From Leptofilum sp965223525 (GTDB taxonomy: Bacteria; Chloroflexota; Anaerolineae; Promineifilales; Promineifilaceae), in contig NZ_CBDCWX010000005.1 in NCBI RefSeq assembly GCF_965223525.1, forward strand, positions 124,001 through 188,000: a stretch of 64,000 nucleotides of DNA, given 5' to 3'. Below, in pieces: positions 42,776 to 51,286 of the stretch. Made by a program: the position numbers and the translations under genes. Each line of letters begins with the position of its first letter. Position 1 is the first letter of the stretch. The notes beneath the pieces are model-generated. The model was not told where the DNA came from, searched no databases, and worked only from the letters and a program-made list of their open reading frames with translations.

Positions 42776-42800
42776 ATGCGCTGTCTGACCGACAGCGCAT
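42776..42800 (-). terminator. Strong intrinsic terminator of CBM48 gene
   Basis: ATGCGCTGTC (42776-42785) and GACAGCGCAT (42791-42800) form a perfect 10-base stem, and on the minus strand a T7-type tract follows. Confidence 0.85.
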
Positions 42801-42831
42801 CTTGATGTTGCACCGTGAAATCTGGAATGTA

Positions 42832-43128
42832 TCAAACAGTTATCAATGAATCTTCTGAACCGTACTGATTGGCCACATACGCATCTGCCTCCCAATCATT
42901 TTCCCACCGTGTACTATCCAACAAATACCGAAACCGGTAAGATTGTCCCGGCTCTAGCGAAAGGGTGACGCTATAGCTACCATCTTTTAGCTGCTTCATT
43001 GGATTTTCTGTGGGGCTCCATTCGTTAAACTCACCACAAAGATGCACTGTTTCAGCATCCACATCTGCGGGGAGCTTAAAGGTTACCCGGCACGTTTTCC
43101 CTGTTTTTGAATAATTTTTCTTGAGCAT
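42832..43128 (-). CDS. CBM48/isoamylase-N-like glycogen-binding protein
   Basis: The 98-residue protein is one carbohydrate-binding module: YSKTGKTCRVTFKLPADVDAETVHLCGEFNEWSPTENPMKQL, with CGEFNEW typical of CBM48, and SYRFRYLLDSTRWENDWEAD. Such single modules accompany glycogen-active enzymes or AMPK-like regulators. There is no glycogen enzyme in the window. It has its own terminator at 42776-42800 and points away from psuG. Confidence 0.88.
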   Translation of the reverse strand: MLKKNYSKTGKTCRVTFKLPADVDAETVHLCGEFNEWSPTENPMKQLKDGSYSVTLSLEPGQSYRFRYLLDSTRWENDWEADAYVANQYGSEDSLITV

Positions 43129-43308
43129 AAGCTATTCAACTCCTAAATTAGTGTGGCCGACCGTTGATATTGAAAATCATATTGAGCATCTTGCAGGCGT
43201 ACAACGGATATGTTGTTAGAATTACGGCCGTTCTGACTTGTACAGGTTCACTGGTATGACGAACAACAACTACAGCTATAAGATACCATGAGACAGTTAG
43301 GAGGATCA

Positions 43309-44223
43309 ATGCACAATTATTTAGTCATTCAGCCAGTAGTGGCAACAGCGCTGGCAGAAAACAAACCCGTTGTGGCTTTAGAAAGCACCGTGATTACCCA
43401 TGGACTACCTTACCCCGACAATGTGGAAACGGCCGTAAAAATGCAAACGGCCGTGCGCGAGGGTGGTGCCATGCCCGCCACCATTGCTATCATCAAGGGA
43501 CAAGTTCATGTCGGCCTCACGGATGACCAACTGGAATATTTGGGGCGTTTGGCAGGAACGGCCGTACGCAAATGCAGCCGCCGAGACATCCCCCTAGCCA
43601 TCGGCAACGAGGAGGATGGGGCTACCACCGTAGCAGGCACCATGATCTTGGCCCACCAAGCCGGAATTCGCTTGTTTGCCACGGGCGGCATCGGCGGCGT
43701 CCACCGGGGGCATCCCTTCGACATCAGCGCCGATTTGCTAGAGCTAGGGCGCACGCCCGTAACGGTGGTGAGCAGCGGCGCGAAATCCATCTTAGATTTG
43801 CCCGCCACGCGAGAAGTGCTAGAGACAAACGGCGTACCCATCATTGGCTACGGCACCGACGAGCTGCCTGCCTTTTTTGCCCGCAGCAGCGGCCTGCCAG
43901 TAGACATCCGCCTGGACACGCCCGAAGCCGTCGCCCGCATCGTGCAAGCCCACCAGCAAACCGGGCTACAAAACGGGCTTCTGGTTACGGTTCCGGTGCC
44001 AGAAGCGGATGCCTGCGATCCGCAGATGGTTGAAGTGGCCATCAGCCGCGCCACCCAGGAAGCAGACGAACAGGGCATTCACGGGCCAGCCGCCACCCCC
44101 TGGCTGCTGCGGCGCGTGGTGGAACTGACAAACGGCCGTAGCCTGCAAGCCAACGTCGCCCTGTTACGCAACAACGGGTACACCGCTGCCACAATTGCTC
44201 AGGCTCTAACGGGGCTCTCATAA
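43309..44223 (+). CDS. psuG: Pseudouridine-5'-phosphate glycosidase
   Basis: The ATG at 43309 follows TTAGGAGG (AGGAGG 43299-43304); 304 residues. The enzyme reversibly splits pseudouridine 5'-phosphate into uracil and ribose 5-phosphate. Motifs: ALESTVITHGLPYPDN, TIAIIKGQVHVGL, IPLAIGNEEDGATTVAGTMILAH, ATGGIGGVHRG, VVSSGAKSILDL, GYGTDELPAF, which are the PsuG Mn2+ and substrate residues. There is no adjacent psuK kinase. The gene has several in-frame ACGGCCGT words. Confidence 0.95.
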   Translation: MHNYLVIQPVVATALAENKPVVALESTVITHGLPYPDNVETAVKMQTAVREGGAMPATIAIIKGQVHVGLTDDQLEYLGRLAGTAVRKCSRRDIPLAIGNEEDGATTVAGTMILAHQAGIRLFATGGIGGVHRGHPFDISADLLELGRTPVTVVSSGAKSILDLPATREVLETNGVPIIGYGTDELPAFFARSSGLPVDIRLDTPEAVARIVQAHQQTGLQNGLLVTVPVPEADACDPQMVEVAISRATQEADEQGIHGPAATPWLLRRVVELTNGRSLQANVALLRNNGYTAATIAQALTGLS

Positions 44224-44354
44224 GCGTTTAACCCAAATTAGTACCATCAGTTCACCGATTTTAACGATTCTTTCTATCGTTATTTTGGCTGGCTTTTGTA
44301 TAATTGGGCAGCAGCGTGCAATCCGTTGTAAATCTATCAAAACTACTATCATCC

Positions 44355-45821
44355 ATGAGTAAAAATTTAGCGGCAAAAATCAAAAGAGAATTTCAGCGGC
44401 TGAACTGGTTCATTATTGCCATATTTTTGCTGCTTCTCATCGTGTTGGTTGCCAGCTTTTTTGTGGTGTACTCCATTGTTTTTGGTACCACCTCCTTCGA
44501 TTGGCTACCGGCAATGGCCATTGGCGGCCTAACCCTGCTTCTCGGCTTAGTACTAGCTTATGCCGTGATTGACCGTTCCTCAGACCGGATTCAGCGCACC
44601 ACGTCCCAATTGGTTGATGCAGAGCTGCACGACTTGCGGGCAGCCAATAACCGCGCCAAATCATTGCAATCAATGGCCTCGGTAATGCGCGCCACGCTCA
44701 GCTTTGAGCGCGTGGTTGAAGAAGCGCTTGACGTATGCAGCCTGGCTATTGAAGAGATGGGGATTCCCCGGCAATCATTGGTAGGGGCAGTCTTTTTGTT
44801 CAACGGTGAGGATTTAATTCCGGTGGCCACGCGCCGGTTTACGGCCGTTGATTACGAAAAGCAGCTACAGGGCAAACGCGGCATCGTTGGGGCTGCACTC
44901 ACACAGGCAGAGCCCGTCACCACCGATCATCCTCGGCAAGACCCGGAATTACGTCAGTTTATTGCGTTCCATCAATGCCTCACGGCCGCTTGCATTCCCC
45001 TACGCGCCGGCTTCCAAATTTTTGGGGCGATTGTGATTGGTTCGGATACGGCCGTAAAGTTCGACAATGAGCATTTTGAGCTATTCAATGGCGTGGCTGA
45101 CCAGGCCGTCATTGCCCTGCAAAATGCCCAGCTTTACCAGCGGCTGGAGGCTGAAAAGCAGCGCATCATCGAGGCAGATGAGGAAGCACGCAAAGAGCTA
45201 GCCCGCGACCTGCACGATGGCCCCACCCAAACCATCGCCGCCATTGCTATGCGAATCAACTTTATCCGCTCCCTGCTCTCCCGCGACCCGGAACAGGCAC
45301 TAGGCGAACTGGAAAAGGTGGAAGAGCTAGCCAAACAAACCTCCAAAGAGATTCGCGGCATGTTGTTTACGTTACGGCCGTTGGTGCTAGAAACACAAGG
45401 GCTCGGCCCCGCCGTAGAAACCGTCATTGCTCGCATCAAAGAAACCGACGGCCTGAACATTCGCCTGATTGGTGGTGACCACGGCGATTTGCTCAACGAG
45501 CAAGCCCAAAGTGTGGTTTTCTCTATTGTGGAAGAGGCACTCGGCAACGCCCGCAAATATTCACGCGCCAGCAAAATTCAGGTGCGCTTCTGGCAAGAAG
45601 ACAATCTTTTTGTGGCCCTGGTGCAAGACAACGGCGTCGGCTTCGACGTGCAGGCGGTGAACCAGGATTACAGCTCACGCGGTAGCCTGGGCATGGTCAA
45701 TATGCGCGAACGCGCCGACCGAATTGACGGCTCGCTGCGGCTGGAATCTGCCCCCGGTCATGGCACCTCGGTTACGCTTGTTGTTCCCCTCGACAAGCAC
45801 GGCAGTCACGTCACGGCGTAA
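44355..45821 (+). CDS. Orphan sensor histidine kinase (HisKA_3 type)
   Basis: The ATG at 44355 (MSKNLAAKIKREF) is the first in a sensible context; 488 residues. Two membrane segments (IIAIFLLLLIVLVASFFVVY and LPAMAIGGLTLLLGLVLAYA) are followed by a GAF domain (about 120-280), HisKA_3 dimerisation/phosphorylation region KELARDLHDGPTQTIAAIAM with the His, and an ATPase domain ending VQDNGVGFDVQ, SLGMVNMRERADRIDG. This is the NarX/LiaS/DesK class, which normally phosphorylates a NarL-type regulator. No regulator is nearby. Confidence 0.9.
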   Translation: MSKNLAAKIKREFQRLNWFIIAIFLLLLIVLVASFFVVYSIVFGTTSFDWLPAMAIGGLTLLLGLVLAYAVIDRSSDRIQRTTSQLVDAELHDLRAANNRAKSLQSMASVMRATLSFERVVEEALDVCSLAIEEMGIPRQSLVGAVFLFNGEDLIPVATRRFTAVDYEKQLQGKRGIVGAALTQAEPVTTDHPRQDPELRQFIAFHQCLTAACIPLRAGFQIFGAIVIGSDTAVKFDNEHFELFNGVADQAVIALQNAQLYQRLEAEKQRIIEADEEARKELARDLHDGPTQTIAAIAMRINFIRSLLSRDPEQALGELEKVEELAKQTSKEIRGMLFTLRPLVLETQGLGPAVETVIARIKETDGLNIRLIGGDHGDLLNEQAQSVVFSIVEEALGNARKYSRASKIQVRFWQEDNLFVALVQDNGVGFDVQAVNQDYSSRGSLGMVNMRERADRIDGSLRLESAPGHGTSVTLVVPLDKHGSHVTA

Positions 45822-45825
45822 TCAG

Positions 45826-45893
45826 TAAACGGTATTCAGTAAACGGTAATCAGTTTATAATTACAAAAACTGTTTACTGACTTACTGATCACT
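45826..45893. repeat. CAGTAAACGGTAATCAGT word repeat hairpin
   Basis: ATCAGTAAACGGTATTCAGT and its partner ACTGTTTACTGACTTACTG face each other in the gap between the kinase and the next gene. The same words occur inside the GT39 gene near 29889-29975. Confidence 0.7.
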
Positions 45894-47348
45894 GTGACAA
45901 AATTCACCCCAAAACTCCCTAATTTAATATGGCTGGCAGCGGCCTCGCTGGCGGGGTATTTACTGTTTTGGTGGTGGTTTCCGCTACGGCCGTATTTCAA
46001 CACCGTTCCCCTGCAAGATGTGCGCTCTTTCGCCCTGTCACTTTGGGCTGGTCTGGGATACGGTCTGCTGCTGCTAGCGTTATTCGGACTGTATTGGCTA
46101 GCGTTCCGGGCAGTGCAATCGGAACAGAGTAAACCGTCGCTGCTTTTTTTGTTGGGAACGGCCGTACTCTTTGCCATCCCCCTGCTGCAAACCTACCCCA
46201 TCAACGCCAACGATCTGTACCGCTATGTTATTCGTGGGCGCGTCAGCAGCGTTTACCAACAAAGCCCCTACGCCACCCCGCCCAACGCCTTCCCCGACGA
46301 TCCATTCCTGCCGCTAGCGGGCGAATGGGCGGATGCCACCTCGCCGTATGGCCCCCTGTGGGAACTTTTGGCGGCGGGCACAGCGGCCGTTACCCAAAAC
46401 AATCTATGGGCAGGGCTATTAGCCTTCAAACTGGTGGGGCTGCTGGCTCATCTGGCCTGCGGCTGGCTCATTTGGCAACTGTTAGCGCAGACGGATGCCG
46501 CCAAACAGCGCGGCTTCGCGCTGCTCTGGCTGTGGAATCCCGCTCTGCTGCTGATGTTTGTCGTGGACGGCCACAACGACGTGCTGATGATGGTGTGGCA
46601 ACTAGTGGCGATTTGGTTCTGGCGGCAGGAAAGGCCGTTGTTCACATTCTTCTTTTTGCTCCTGGGGGCGCTCACCAAACCGATTGGGCTGTTGCCAATT
46701 CCATTTTTTGCTGTGGCTATCTGGCGAGAGCTGGAAAACAATACAGCCCGATTGCGGGTTTTGGGCTGGGGGGTGCTGTTGGGGGGAACGGCCGTTTTCC
46801 TTAGCTTCTTGCCCTTTGGTTCCCCACTGGATTTGCTTACCCGTTTGGTGCAAGAATCCTCTGGCGGGCCTGGGTTTTCACCCGGCACCTTGCTGCTGCT
46901 CATTTTAGGCGAGCTAGGGCAGCCGTTGACGCCCGAATTTATTGAAAGCGTGGCTAACTGGTTAAGGATACCGTTCGGTTTGTTGGGATTGTGGCTGCTT
47001 TGGTCGGGATGGCGATACGGCCGTTCTCCCCTCAAAGCTGCTGCCGATTTTCTGGCTGCCTACACGCTCCAGGCACTCAGCTTTCGCCTCTGGTACAGCA
47101 CCTGGCCTTTTCTGTGGCTGCTGCTGGAAGATGAGCAGGCAGAGGCGCATGTATTATTCCGGCTGCAGGCTGGCCTCTGGTTTTTACTCAACGTACAGCT
47201 TTCCGTACTCATTTATGGGCATTTGCGCGTCTATCTGCTCGGTGGCAGCCAACTCGCCGCTCACCTCATCGGTATTCCGTTTGTATTCTTGTTGCCGATC
47301 TTGCTTGCCTACTTCAACACCAGAAATTCAAAGCAGAATTTGATTTAA
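45894..47348 (+). CDS. GT-C (GT87/MptB-like) membrane mannosyltransferase
   Basis: The 484-residue protein starts with GTG at 45894. It has about 11 membrane segments. A loop after the second pair reads TYPINANDLYRYVIRGRVSSVYQQSPYATPPNAF, where Asn/Asp and Tyr-Arg resemble mycobacterial polyprenol-phosphomannose-dependent alpha-1,6-mannosyltransferases (MptA/MptB). WADATSPYGPLWELLAAG is another family mark. It would use the product of the DPM-like enzyme and work on the extracytoplasmic side. Its acceptor is unknown. It lies immediately after the word-repeat hairpin. Confidence 0.8.
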   Translation: MTKFTPKLPNLIWLAAASLAGYLLFWWWFPLRPYFNTVPLQDVRSFALSLWAGLGYGLLLLALFGLYWLAFRAVQSEQSKPSLLFLLGTAVLFAIPLLQTYPINANDLYRYVIRGRVSSVYQQSPYATPPNAFPDDPFLPLAGEWADATSPYGPLWELLAAGTAAVTQNNLWAGLLAFKLVGLLAHLACGWLIWQLLAQTDAAKQRGFALLWLWNPALLLMFVVDGHNDVLMMVWQLVAIWFWRQERPLFTFFFLLLGALTKPIGLLPIPFFAVAIWRELENNTARLRVLGWGVLLGGTAVFLSFLPFGSPLDLLTRLVQESSGGPGFSPGTLLLLILGELGQPLTPEFIESVANWLRIPFGLLGLWLLWSGWRYGRSPLKAAADFLAAYTLQALSFRLWYSTWPFLWLLLEDEQAEAHVLFRLQAGLWFLLNVQLSVLIYGHLRVYLLGGSQLAAHLIGIPFVFLLPILLAYFNTRNSKQNLI

Positions 47349-47386
47349 CATTAAACGATTTAACGCAAAACATTCAGGAGTCAATT

Positions 47387-48346
47387 ATGAAACCAGTACA
47401 GGGCTTACACCACATTACGGCCGTTGCCAGCAATCCGCATAAAAACGTAGAATTTTTCCACACCATCCTGGGGCAGCGGCTCGTCAAAAAAACCGTCAAC
47501 TTTGACGATCCCGGCACCTACCATCTTTACTACGGCGATGAAGTGGGCACGCCCGGCACCATCATGACTTACTTTCCCTGGCAGCATATGCGGCGCGGCA
47601 GACGTGGCAATGGCGAAACGGCCGCAATGGCCTACACCATCCGTCCAGAAGCAATGGGCTTTTGGCAAAGCTGGCTCAAAAAGAACAATATCAGCACAGG
47701 TGAAATCCAGACTCGCTTTGGTGCCGACGTGCTCCCCTTTACCGACCCGGATGGGCTGCCGCTGGAGCTGATCACCAGCAATGCCCCAGCCACCCTGCGC
47801 CATTGGGCCGATGGGCCAATTGGTGAAAAAGAGGCCCTGCACGGCTTTCACAGCGTCACACTTTGGCTGGATGCCGTAGAGCCAACCGGCAAGCTGCTCA
47901 CCGAGCAGCTGGGCTATCAGTTTGTGGGCGAAGAGGGCAACCGCTTCCGCTACCAGGCCGAGGCCAACGACATGGGCATCATCGTAGACATTTTGCGCCG
48001 TCCCGGCCAGCCATCCGGCCAATTTGGGGCGGGGTCTATCCACCACGTCGCCTTCCGCACGGTGGATGACGCAGAGCAGTTGGAATATTTGCAAAAGCTG
48101 CGGCAAGCAGGGCAGCAGGTGACGGCCGTACAGGATCGGCAATATTTTCACTCGATCTATTTCCGCTCCCCCGGCGGTGTGCTGTTTGAAATTGCCACCG
48201 ATGCCCCTGGCTTCCTCTATGATGAGCCAGTGGCGGAACTTGGCACGCACCTTAAGCTGCCACCCTGGCTAGAGCAGCACCGCCCAGCCATCGAGGCGCG
48301 TTTACCTGAAATCAAACTGAAGCCAATTGCCAAAGCAACACCGTAG
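47387..48346 (+). CDS. mhqO: Ring-cleaving dioxygenase-like VOC protein (MhqO-like)
   Basis: The 319-residue protein has two VOC repeats: GLHHITAVASNPHKNVEFFHTILG at the start and ALHGFHSVTLWLDAVEPTGKLL in the middle, with metal-binding His residues (GLHHIT, IHHVAFR) and a Glu near the end (FEIATDAPGF). It matches MhqO-type enzymes, which deal with hydroquinone and related ring compounds under MhqR control in Bacillus. The next gene is an MhqD-like hydrolase, the same pairing as in Bacillus mhqNOD, supporting the call. AGGAG lies upstream of the ATG. Confidence 0.88.
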   Translation: MKPVQGLHHITAVASNPHKNVEFFHTILGQRLVKKTVNFDDPGTYHLYYGDEVGTPGTIMTYFPWQHMRRGRRGNGETAAMAYTIRPEAMGFWQSWLKKNNISTGEIQTRFGADVLPFTDPDGLPLELITSNAPATLRHWADGPIGEKEALHGFHSVTLWLDAVEPTGKLLTEQLGYQFVGEEGNRFRYQAEANDMGIIVDILRRPGQPSGQFGAGSIHHVAFRTVDDAEQLEYLQKLRQAGQQVTAVQDRQYFHSIYFRSPGGVLFEIATDAPGFLYDEPVAELGTHLKLPPWLEQHRPAIEARLPEIKLKPIAKATP

Positions 48347-48416
48347 CCGCGCTTTCGTAGCGCGAAAACAGAATGCAGATTCACATGCTCTTTTTCCACC
48401 GTGAATAAAAACATCC

Positions 48417-48472
48417 AACCTCCCGTAGGTTTGTGCTTGTACACCGCTGGCGGATGGAACCTGCGGGAGGTT
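48417..48472 (+). promoter_or_regulatory. Terminator-like hairpin in 5' leader of mhqD
   Basis: AACCTCCCGTAGGTT and AACCTGCGGGAGGTT pair across 26 bases with one G-U, then TTTTTTT and the CAGGAG ribosome site. It is the same hairpin, in the same relation to the gene, as at 17401-17455. Confidence 0.65.
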
Positions 48473-48490
48473 TTTTTCAGGAGAAAGCAA

Positions 48491-49144
48491 ATGACCACAA
48501 AAGTAATCGGCCCACATCAGGGGCAACCAATCTTACAGCGCGGCAAACCGATTGATGAAGCCAAAGCAGCCATGATTTTGGTTCATCGCCGTGGCGGATC
48601 GTCTCATAGTATTTTTCAATTTATCAATTTGCCACACCCAGAAATCGCCTATTTTGCACCTCAGGCTGGAGGACACACCTGGTATCCGTACAGCTTCTTG
48701 GCTCCGCTATCACAAAACGAGCCGGGAATCAGCTCTGGTTTGCAAGCGATTGCTGATTTGATCACACACATCGAAGCGGCAGGTATTCCCGCTGAAAAAA
48801 TCATTATTGGTGGGTTTTCGCAGGGGGCGTGTTTGGCCAGCGAGTTTGTGGCGCGGAATGCGCGCCGGTACGGTGGCTTGCTGGTGTTCAGCGGCGGGCT
48901 AATTGGCCCACCCGGCACGCCGCGCAATTATGAGGGGGCGCTGGACGGCACACCGATTTTTATTGGTTGCAGCGATGTGGATTTTCATATTCCGGTGGAG
49001 CGCGTGGAGGAAACGGCCGTTACCCTTACCAATCTTGGCGCATCTGTCAATAAAAAAATCTACCCCAGCATGGGCCACACCATCATCCAAGATGAGCTAG
49101 ACCACGCCCAACAGATTGTTAAGAATTTATTGGCCACAGATTAA
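48491..49144 (+). CDS. mhqD: Carboxylesterase/phospholipase-like hydrolase (MhqD-like)
   Basis: ATG at 48491 follows TTCAGGAGAAAGCAA; 217 residues. It is an alpha/beta hydrolase: MILVHRRGGSSHSIFQFINL (oxyanion region), nucleophile S110 in IIIGGFSQGACLASEFV, then GCSDVDFHIPVERV (Asp) and SMGHTI (His). Such proteins are annotated phospholipase/carboxylesterase. Family, order and spacing fit the Bacillus mhqO-mhqD pair. The leader hairpin may control it separately from mhqO. Confidence 0.85.
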   Translation: MTTKVIGPHQGQPILQRGKPIDEAKAAMILVHRRGGSSHSIFQFINLPHPEIAYFAPQAGGHTWYPYSFLAPLSQNEPGISSGLQAIADLITHIEAAGIPAEKIIIGGFSQGACLASEFVARNARRYGGLLVFSGGLIGPPGTPRNYEGALDGTPIFIGCSDVDFHIPVERVEETAVTLTNLGASVNKKIYPSMGHTIIQDELDHAQQIVKNLLATD

Positions 49145-49190
49145 CGCAGATTTACACGGATTTTCGTTGAATCCGCGAAATCCGTGGCAA
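49136..49190. repeat. ACGCAGATT / ATCCGTGG word repeat
   Basis: GCCACAGATTAACGCAGATT followed by TTCGTTGAATCCGCGAAATCCGTGGC makes an imperfect hairpin in the gap between mhqD and the VOC gene. It is related to 28182-28208 and 62715-62750. Confidence 0.65.
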
Positions 49191-49204
49191 AATTGGAGGC
49201 AAGC

Positions 49205-49798
49205 ATGCAAAAAATTCAAACGCAAGGCGTACACCACATCACCCTCATTGGCGCCGATCGGCAAACATCTATTGATTTTTGGGAGGGCGTTTTGGGGATG
49301 CCACTCATTTTTGAGCAGCCCAACCTGGACGTGCCTGCCGAGAATCATCTCTATTTTGATCCGGGCGACGGCCGTCTCATCACCATCTTTACTAATGAAA
49401 ACCGCCAGCCAGACCCTACGCCCAACCCAGAGGGAATCGGCAATTTGCATCACGTGGCTTTCAACGTCTCCCGCGCCACCTACACCCAGGTGAAAAAGCG
49501 ACTGGATGAGCGGGGCATCTCTAACAGCGGCGAGGTAGATCGCGGCTTTATGTACTCCATTTATTTCCGTGACCCATTGGGACAGCTATACGAATTGGCA
49601 AACTACAAATTCGACCCGCCGCTCGGCGTGAGCCATGCCGAAGTGCTGTTGCTAGCGCACAAGCTGCGCGTCGAGCGCGGCGACTACAACATCACCGACG
49701 CGCATTTGGCGGATGCCATCGAGATATTGGTGCAGCGCACGACCAGCAGCTTGTCTGATGACCGCAGCCCAAAAGACCCGTACCGATACGGCCGATAA
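49205..49798 (+). CDS. VOC family dioxygenase-like protein
   Basis: Start ATG 49205 follows TTGGAGGC; 197 residues. VOC motifs: GVHHITLIGADRQTSIDFWEGVLGM and LHHVAFNVSRATYTQVKKRL, with DPLGQLYELANYKFD at the end of the second repeat. A helical tail of about 45 residues follows (HAEVLLLAHKLRVERGDYNI). It lies between mhqD and the GlcD-like gene, so it may act on the same aromatic or quinone-type compounds, but no substrate is known. Confidence 0.85.
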   Translation: MQKIQTQGVHHITLIGADRQTSIDFWEGVLGMPLIFEQPNLDVPAENHLYFDPGDGRLITIFTNENRQPDPTPNPEGIGNLHHVAFNVSRATYTQVKKRLDERGISNSGEVDRGFMYSIYFRDPLGQLYELANYKFDPPLGVSHAEVLLLAHKLRVERGDYNITDAHLADAIEILVQRTTSSLSDDRSPKDPYRYGR

Positions 49799-49814
49799 CT
49801 ATTGAGGGACAATC

Positions 49815-51206
49815 ATGCCCCATTTCAATCCAGTTTCAAACGAGGTTTTGGCACAATTAACGGCCGTTCTCACCCCTGATCAAATTTCCACCACCGAGGC
49901 CGATCGGCAGCAGCATGCCCAGGATATGTCGCAACACGCGCCACGCTTAAGCGAGGTTGTGGTCTGGCCAACCAACAGCCAGCAGGTAGCCGATGTGCTA
50001 CAAATTGCTCACCGTCATCGCATTCCCGTCACGCCGTGGGGTGCAGGCTCCTCGCTGGAGGGCAACCCAATCCCCCTGTTTGGCGGCATTACCCTCTCGC
50101 TGGCGCGGATGAACCAAATTGTAGCCCTGCACGCCGATGATTTTCAGGTGACGGTGCAGCCCGGCCTCGGCTACAAAGATTTGAATCAGCAGTTGGGGCC
50201 GCACGGTCTCTTTTTCGCGCCCGATCCGGGCGCCAATGCCTCCATTGGCGGCATGTTGGCTAATAATGCCGCAGGCAGCCGCACGGTGAAGTATGGTGCT
50301 ACCAAAGACAATGTTTTAGCAATGGAGGTGGTTTTGGCAGACGGCCGTATCCTCCAAACAGGCTCACGCTCCGTCAAGCAATCTGCTGGGTACGATATGC
50401 TGCATCTGTTTGTGGGCAGCGAAGGCACGCTGGGCGTCATTACCCAGGCCACGCTGCGTCTGGCTCCTGTGTCAGCCATCATGAGTAGTGCCGTAGCCAC
50501 CTTTGCCGATGTGGAGACGGCCGTTGCCGCCGTGGTAGAATTGCGTGCCTCTGGGCTAGACATCGCCGCCCTGGAATTTATTGATGCCGCTACATCGGGA
50601 TTGTTGAGCCGGGAAGAGGACGTGGATTGGGGCGAAAATCCCACTCTGCTGATGGAAATTCACGCCGCCCATGCCGAAACGGCCGAACTCGACCTCGCGC
50701 TCATTCAAGAAACGTGCCGGGCACACGGCGCAGGCCGCTTTGTCGCCACCACAGACGCAGCCGAGCGACAAAAGATGTGGCAGACGCGCCACCACATGTT
50801 CGAGACGCTGCGGCGCGTCTTTGTGGGGCATCGCTGGCAGTTGGCCGATGTGGCCGTGCCCATCAGCCAGTTCCCGGCACTGGTGAAATTTGCCCGCCAA
50901 ACGCTGCAAGAGCGCAACTTGCCTGAACTCATGGTAGGTCATGCCGGGGATGGTAATCTGCACATTGCCATCCCCTACGCAGATGAAGCCACCCGCCAGG
51001 GGGCCAATCTGGCCAACGAAGAAGTGGTTTTGCAAGCCATTGCGCTGGGCGGCACGGCCACTGGCGAACACGGCGTGGGTATTGGCAAAGCGAAATTTAT
51101 GGTGCGGGAACATGGGGAAACGGCCGTAGAGATCATGCGCCACCTCAAACAAACCTTAGACCCCCACGACATCCTCAATCCAGGCAAAATCATCCCCCAG
51201 CCTTAA
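49815..51206 (+). CDS. FAD-linked oxidase, GlcD/D-lactate dehydrogenase family
   Basis: The 463-residue protein has the FAD-binding PP-loop region TPWGAGSSLEGNPIPLFGGI, GLGYKDLNQQLGPHGLFFAPDPGANASIGGMLANNAAGS, YGATKDNVLAMEVVLADG, VGSEGTLGVIT, and a C-terminal substrate domain ending HGVGIGKAKFMVREHG and LDPHDILNPGKIIP. The family oxidises glycolate, D-lactate or 2-hydroxyglutarate. The specific acid is not readable here. It follows the VOC gene by 16 bases and is probably part of the mhq-like unit. Its cofactor partner protein (GlcE/F-like) is missing. Confidence 0.9.
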   Translation: MPHFNPVSNEVLAQLTAVLTPDQISTTEADRQQHAQDMSQHAPRLSEVVVWPTNSQQVADVLQIAHRHRIPVTPWGAGSSLEGNPIPLFGGITLSLARMNQIVALHADDFQVTVQPGLGYKDLNQQLGPHGLFFAPDPGANASIGGMLANNAAGSRTVKYGATKDNVLAMEVVLADGRILQTGSRSVKQSAGYDMLHLFVGSEGTLGVITQATLRLAPVSAIMSSAVATFADVETAVAAVVELRASGLDIAALEFIDAATSGLLSREEDVDWGENPTLLMEIHAAHAETAELDLALIQETCRAHGAGRFVATTDAAERQKMWQTRHHMFETLRRVFVGHRWQLADVAVPISQFPALVKFARQTLQERNLPELMVGHAGDGNLHIAIPYADEATRQGANLANEEVVLQAIALGGTATGEHGVGIGKAKFMVREHGETAVEIMRHLKQTLDPHDILNPGKIIPQP

Positions 51207-51286
51207 AATTTCTTGCGCTATCCTCTTGCCTCCTATATAAAACCGCAGCTTATCAATCACAACTCCCACTCTTGGAGAAAATAAAT

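Noticed and set aside
47405..48250. 281-residue antisense open frame
   Set aside because: It is the reverse strand of mhqO, lacks a ribosome site and a domain, and the sense protein has clear VOC motifs.
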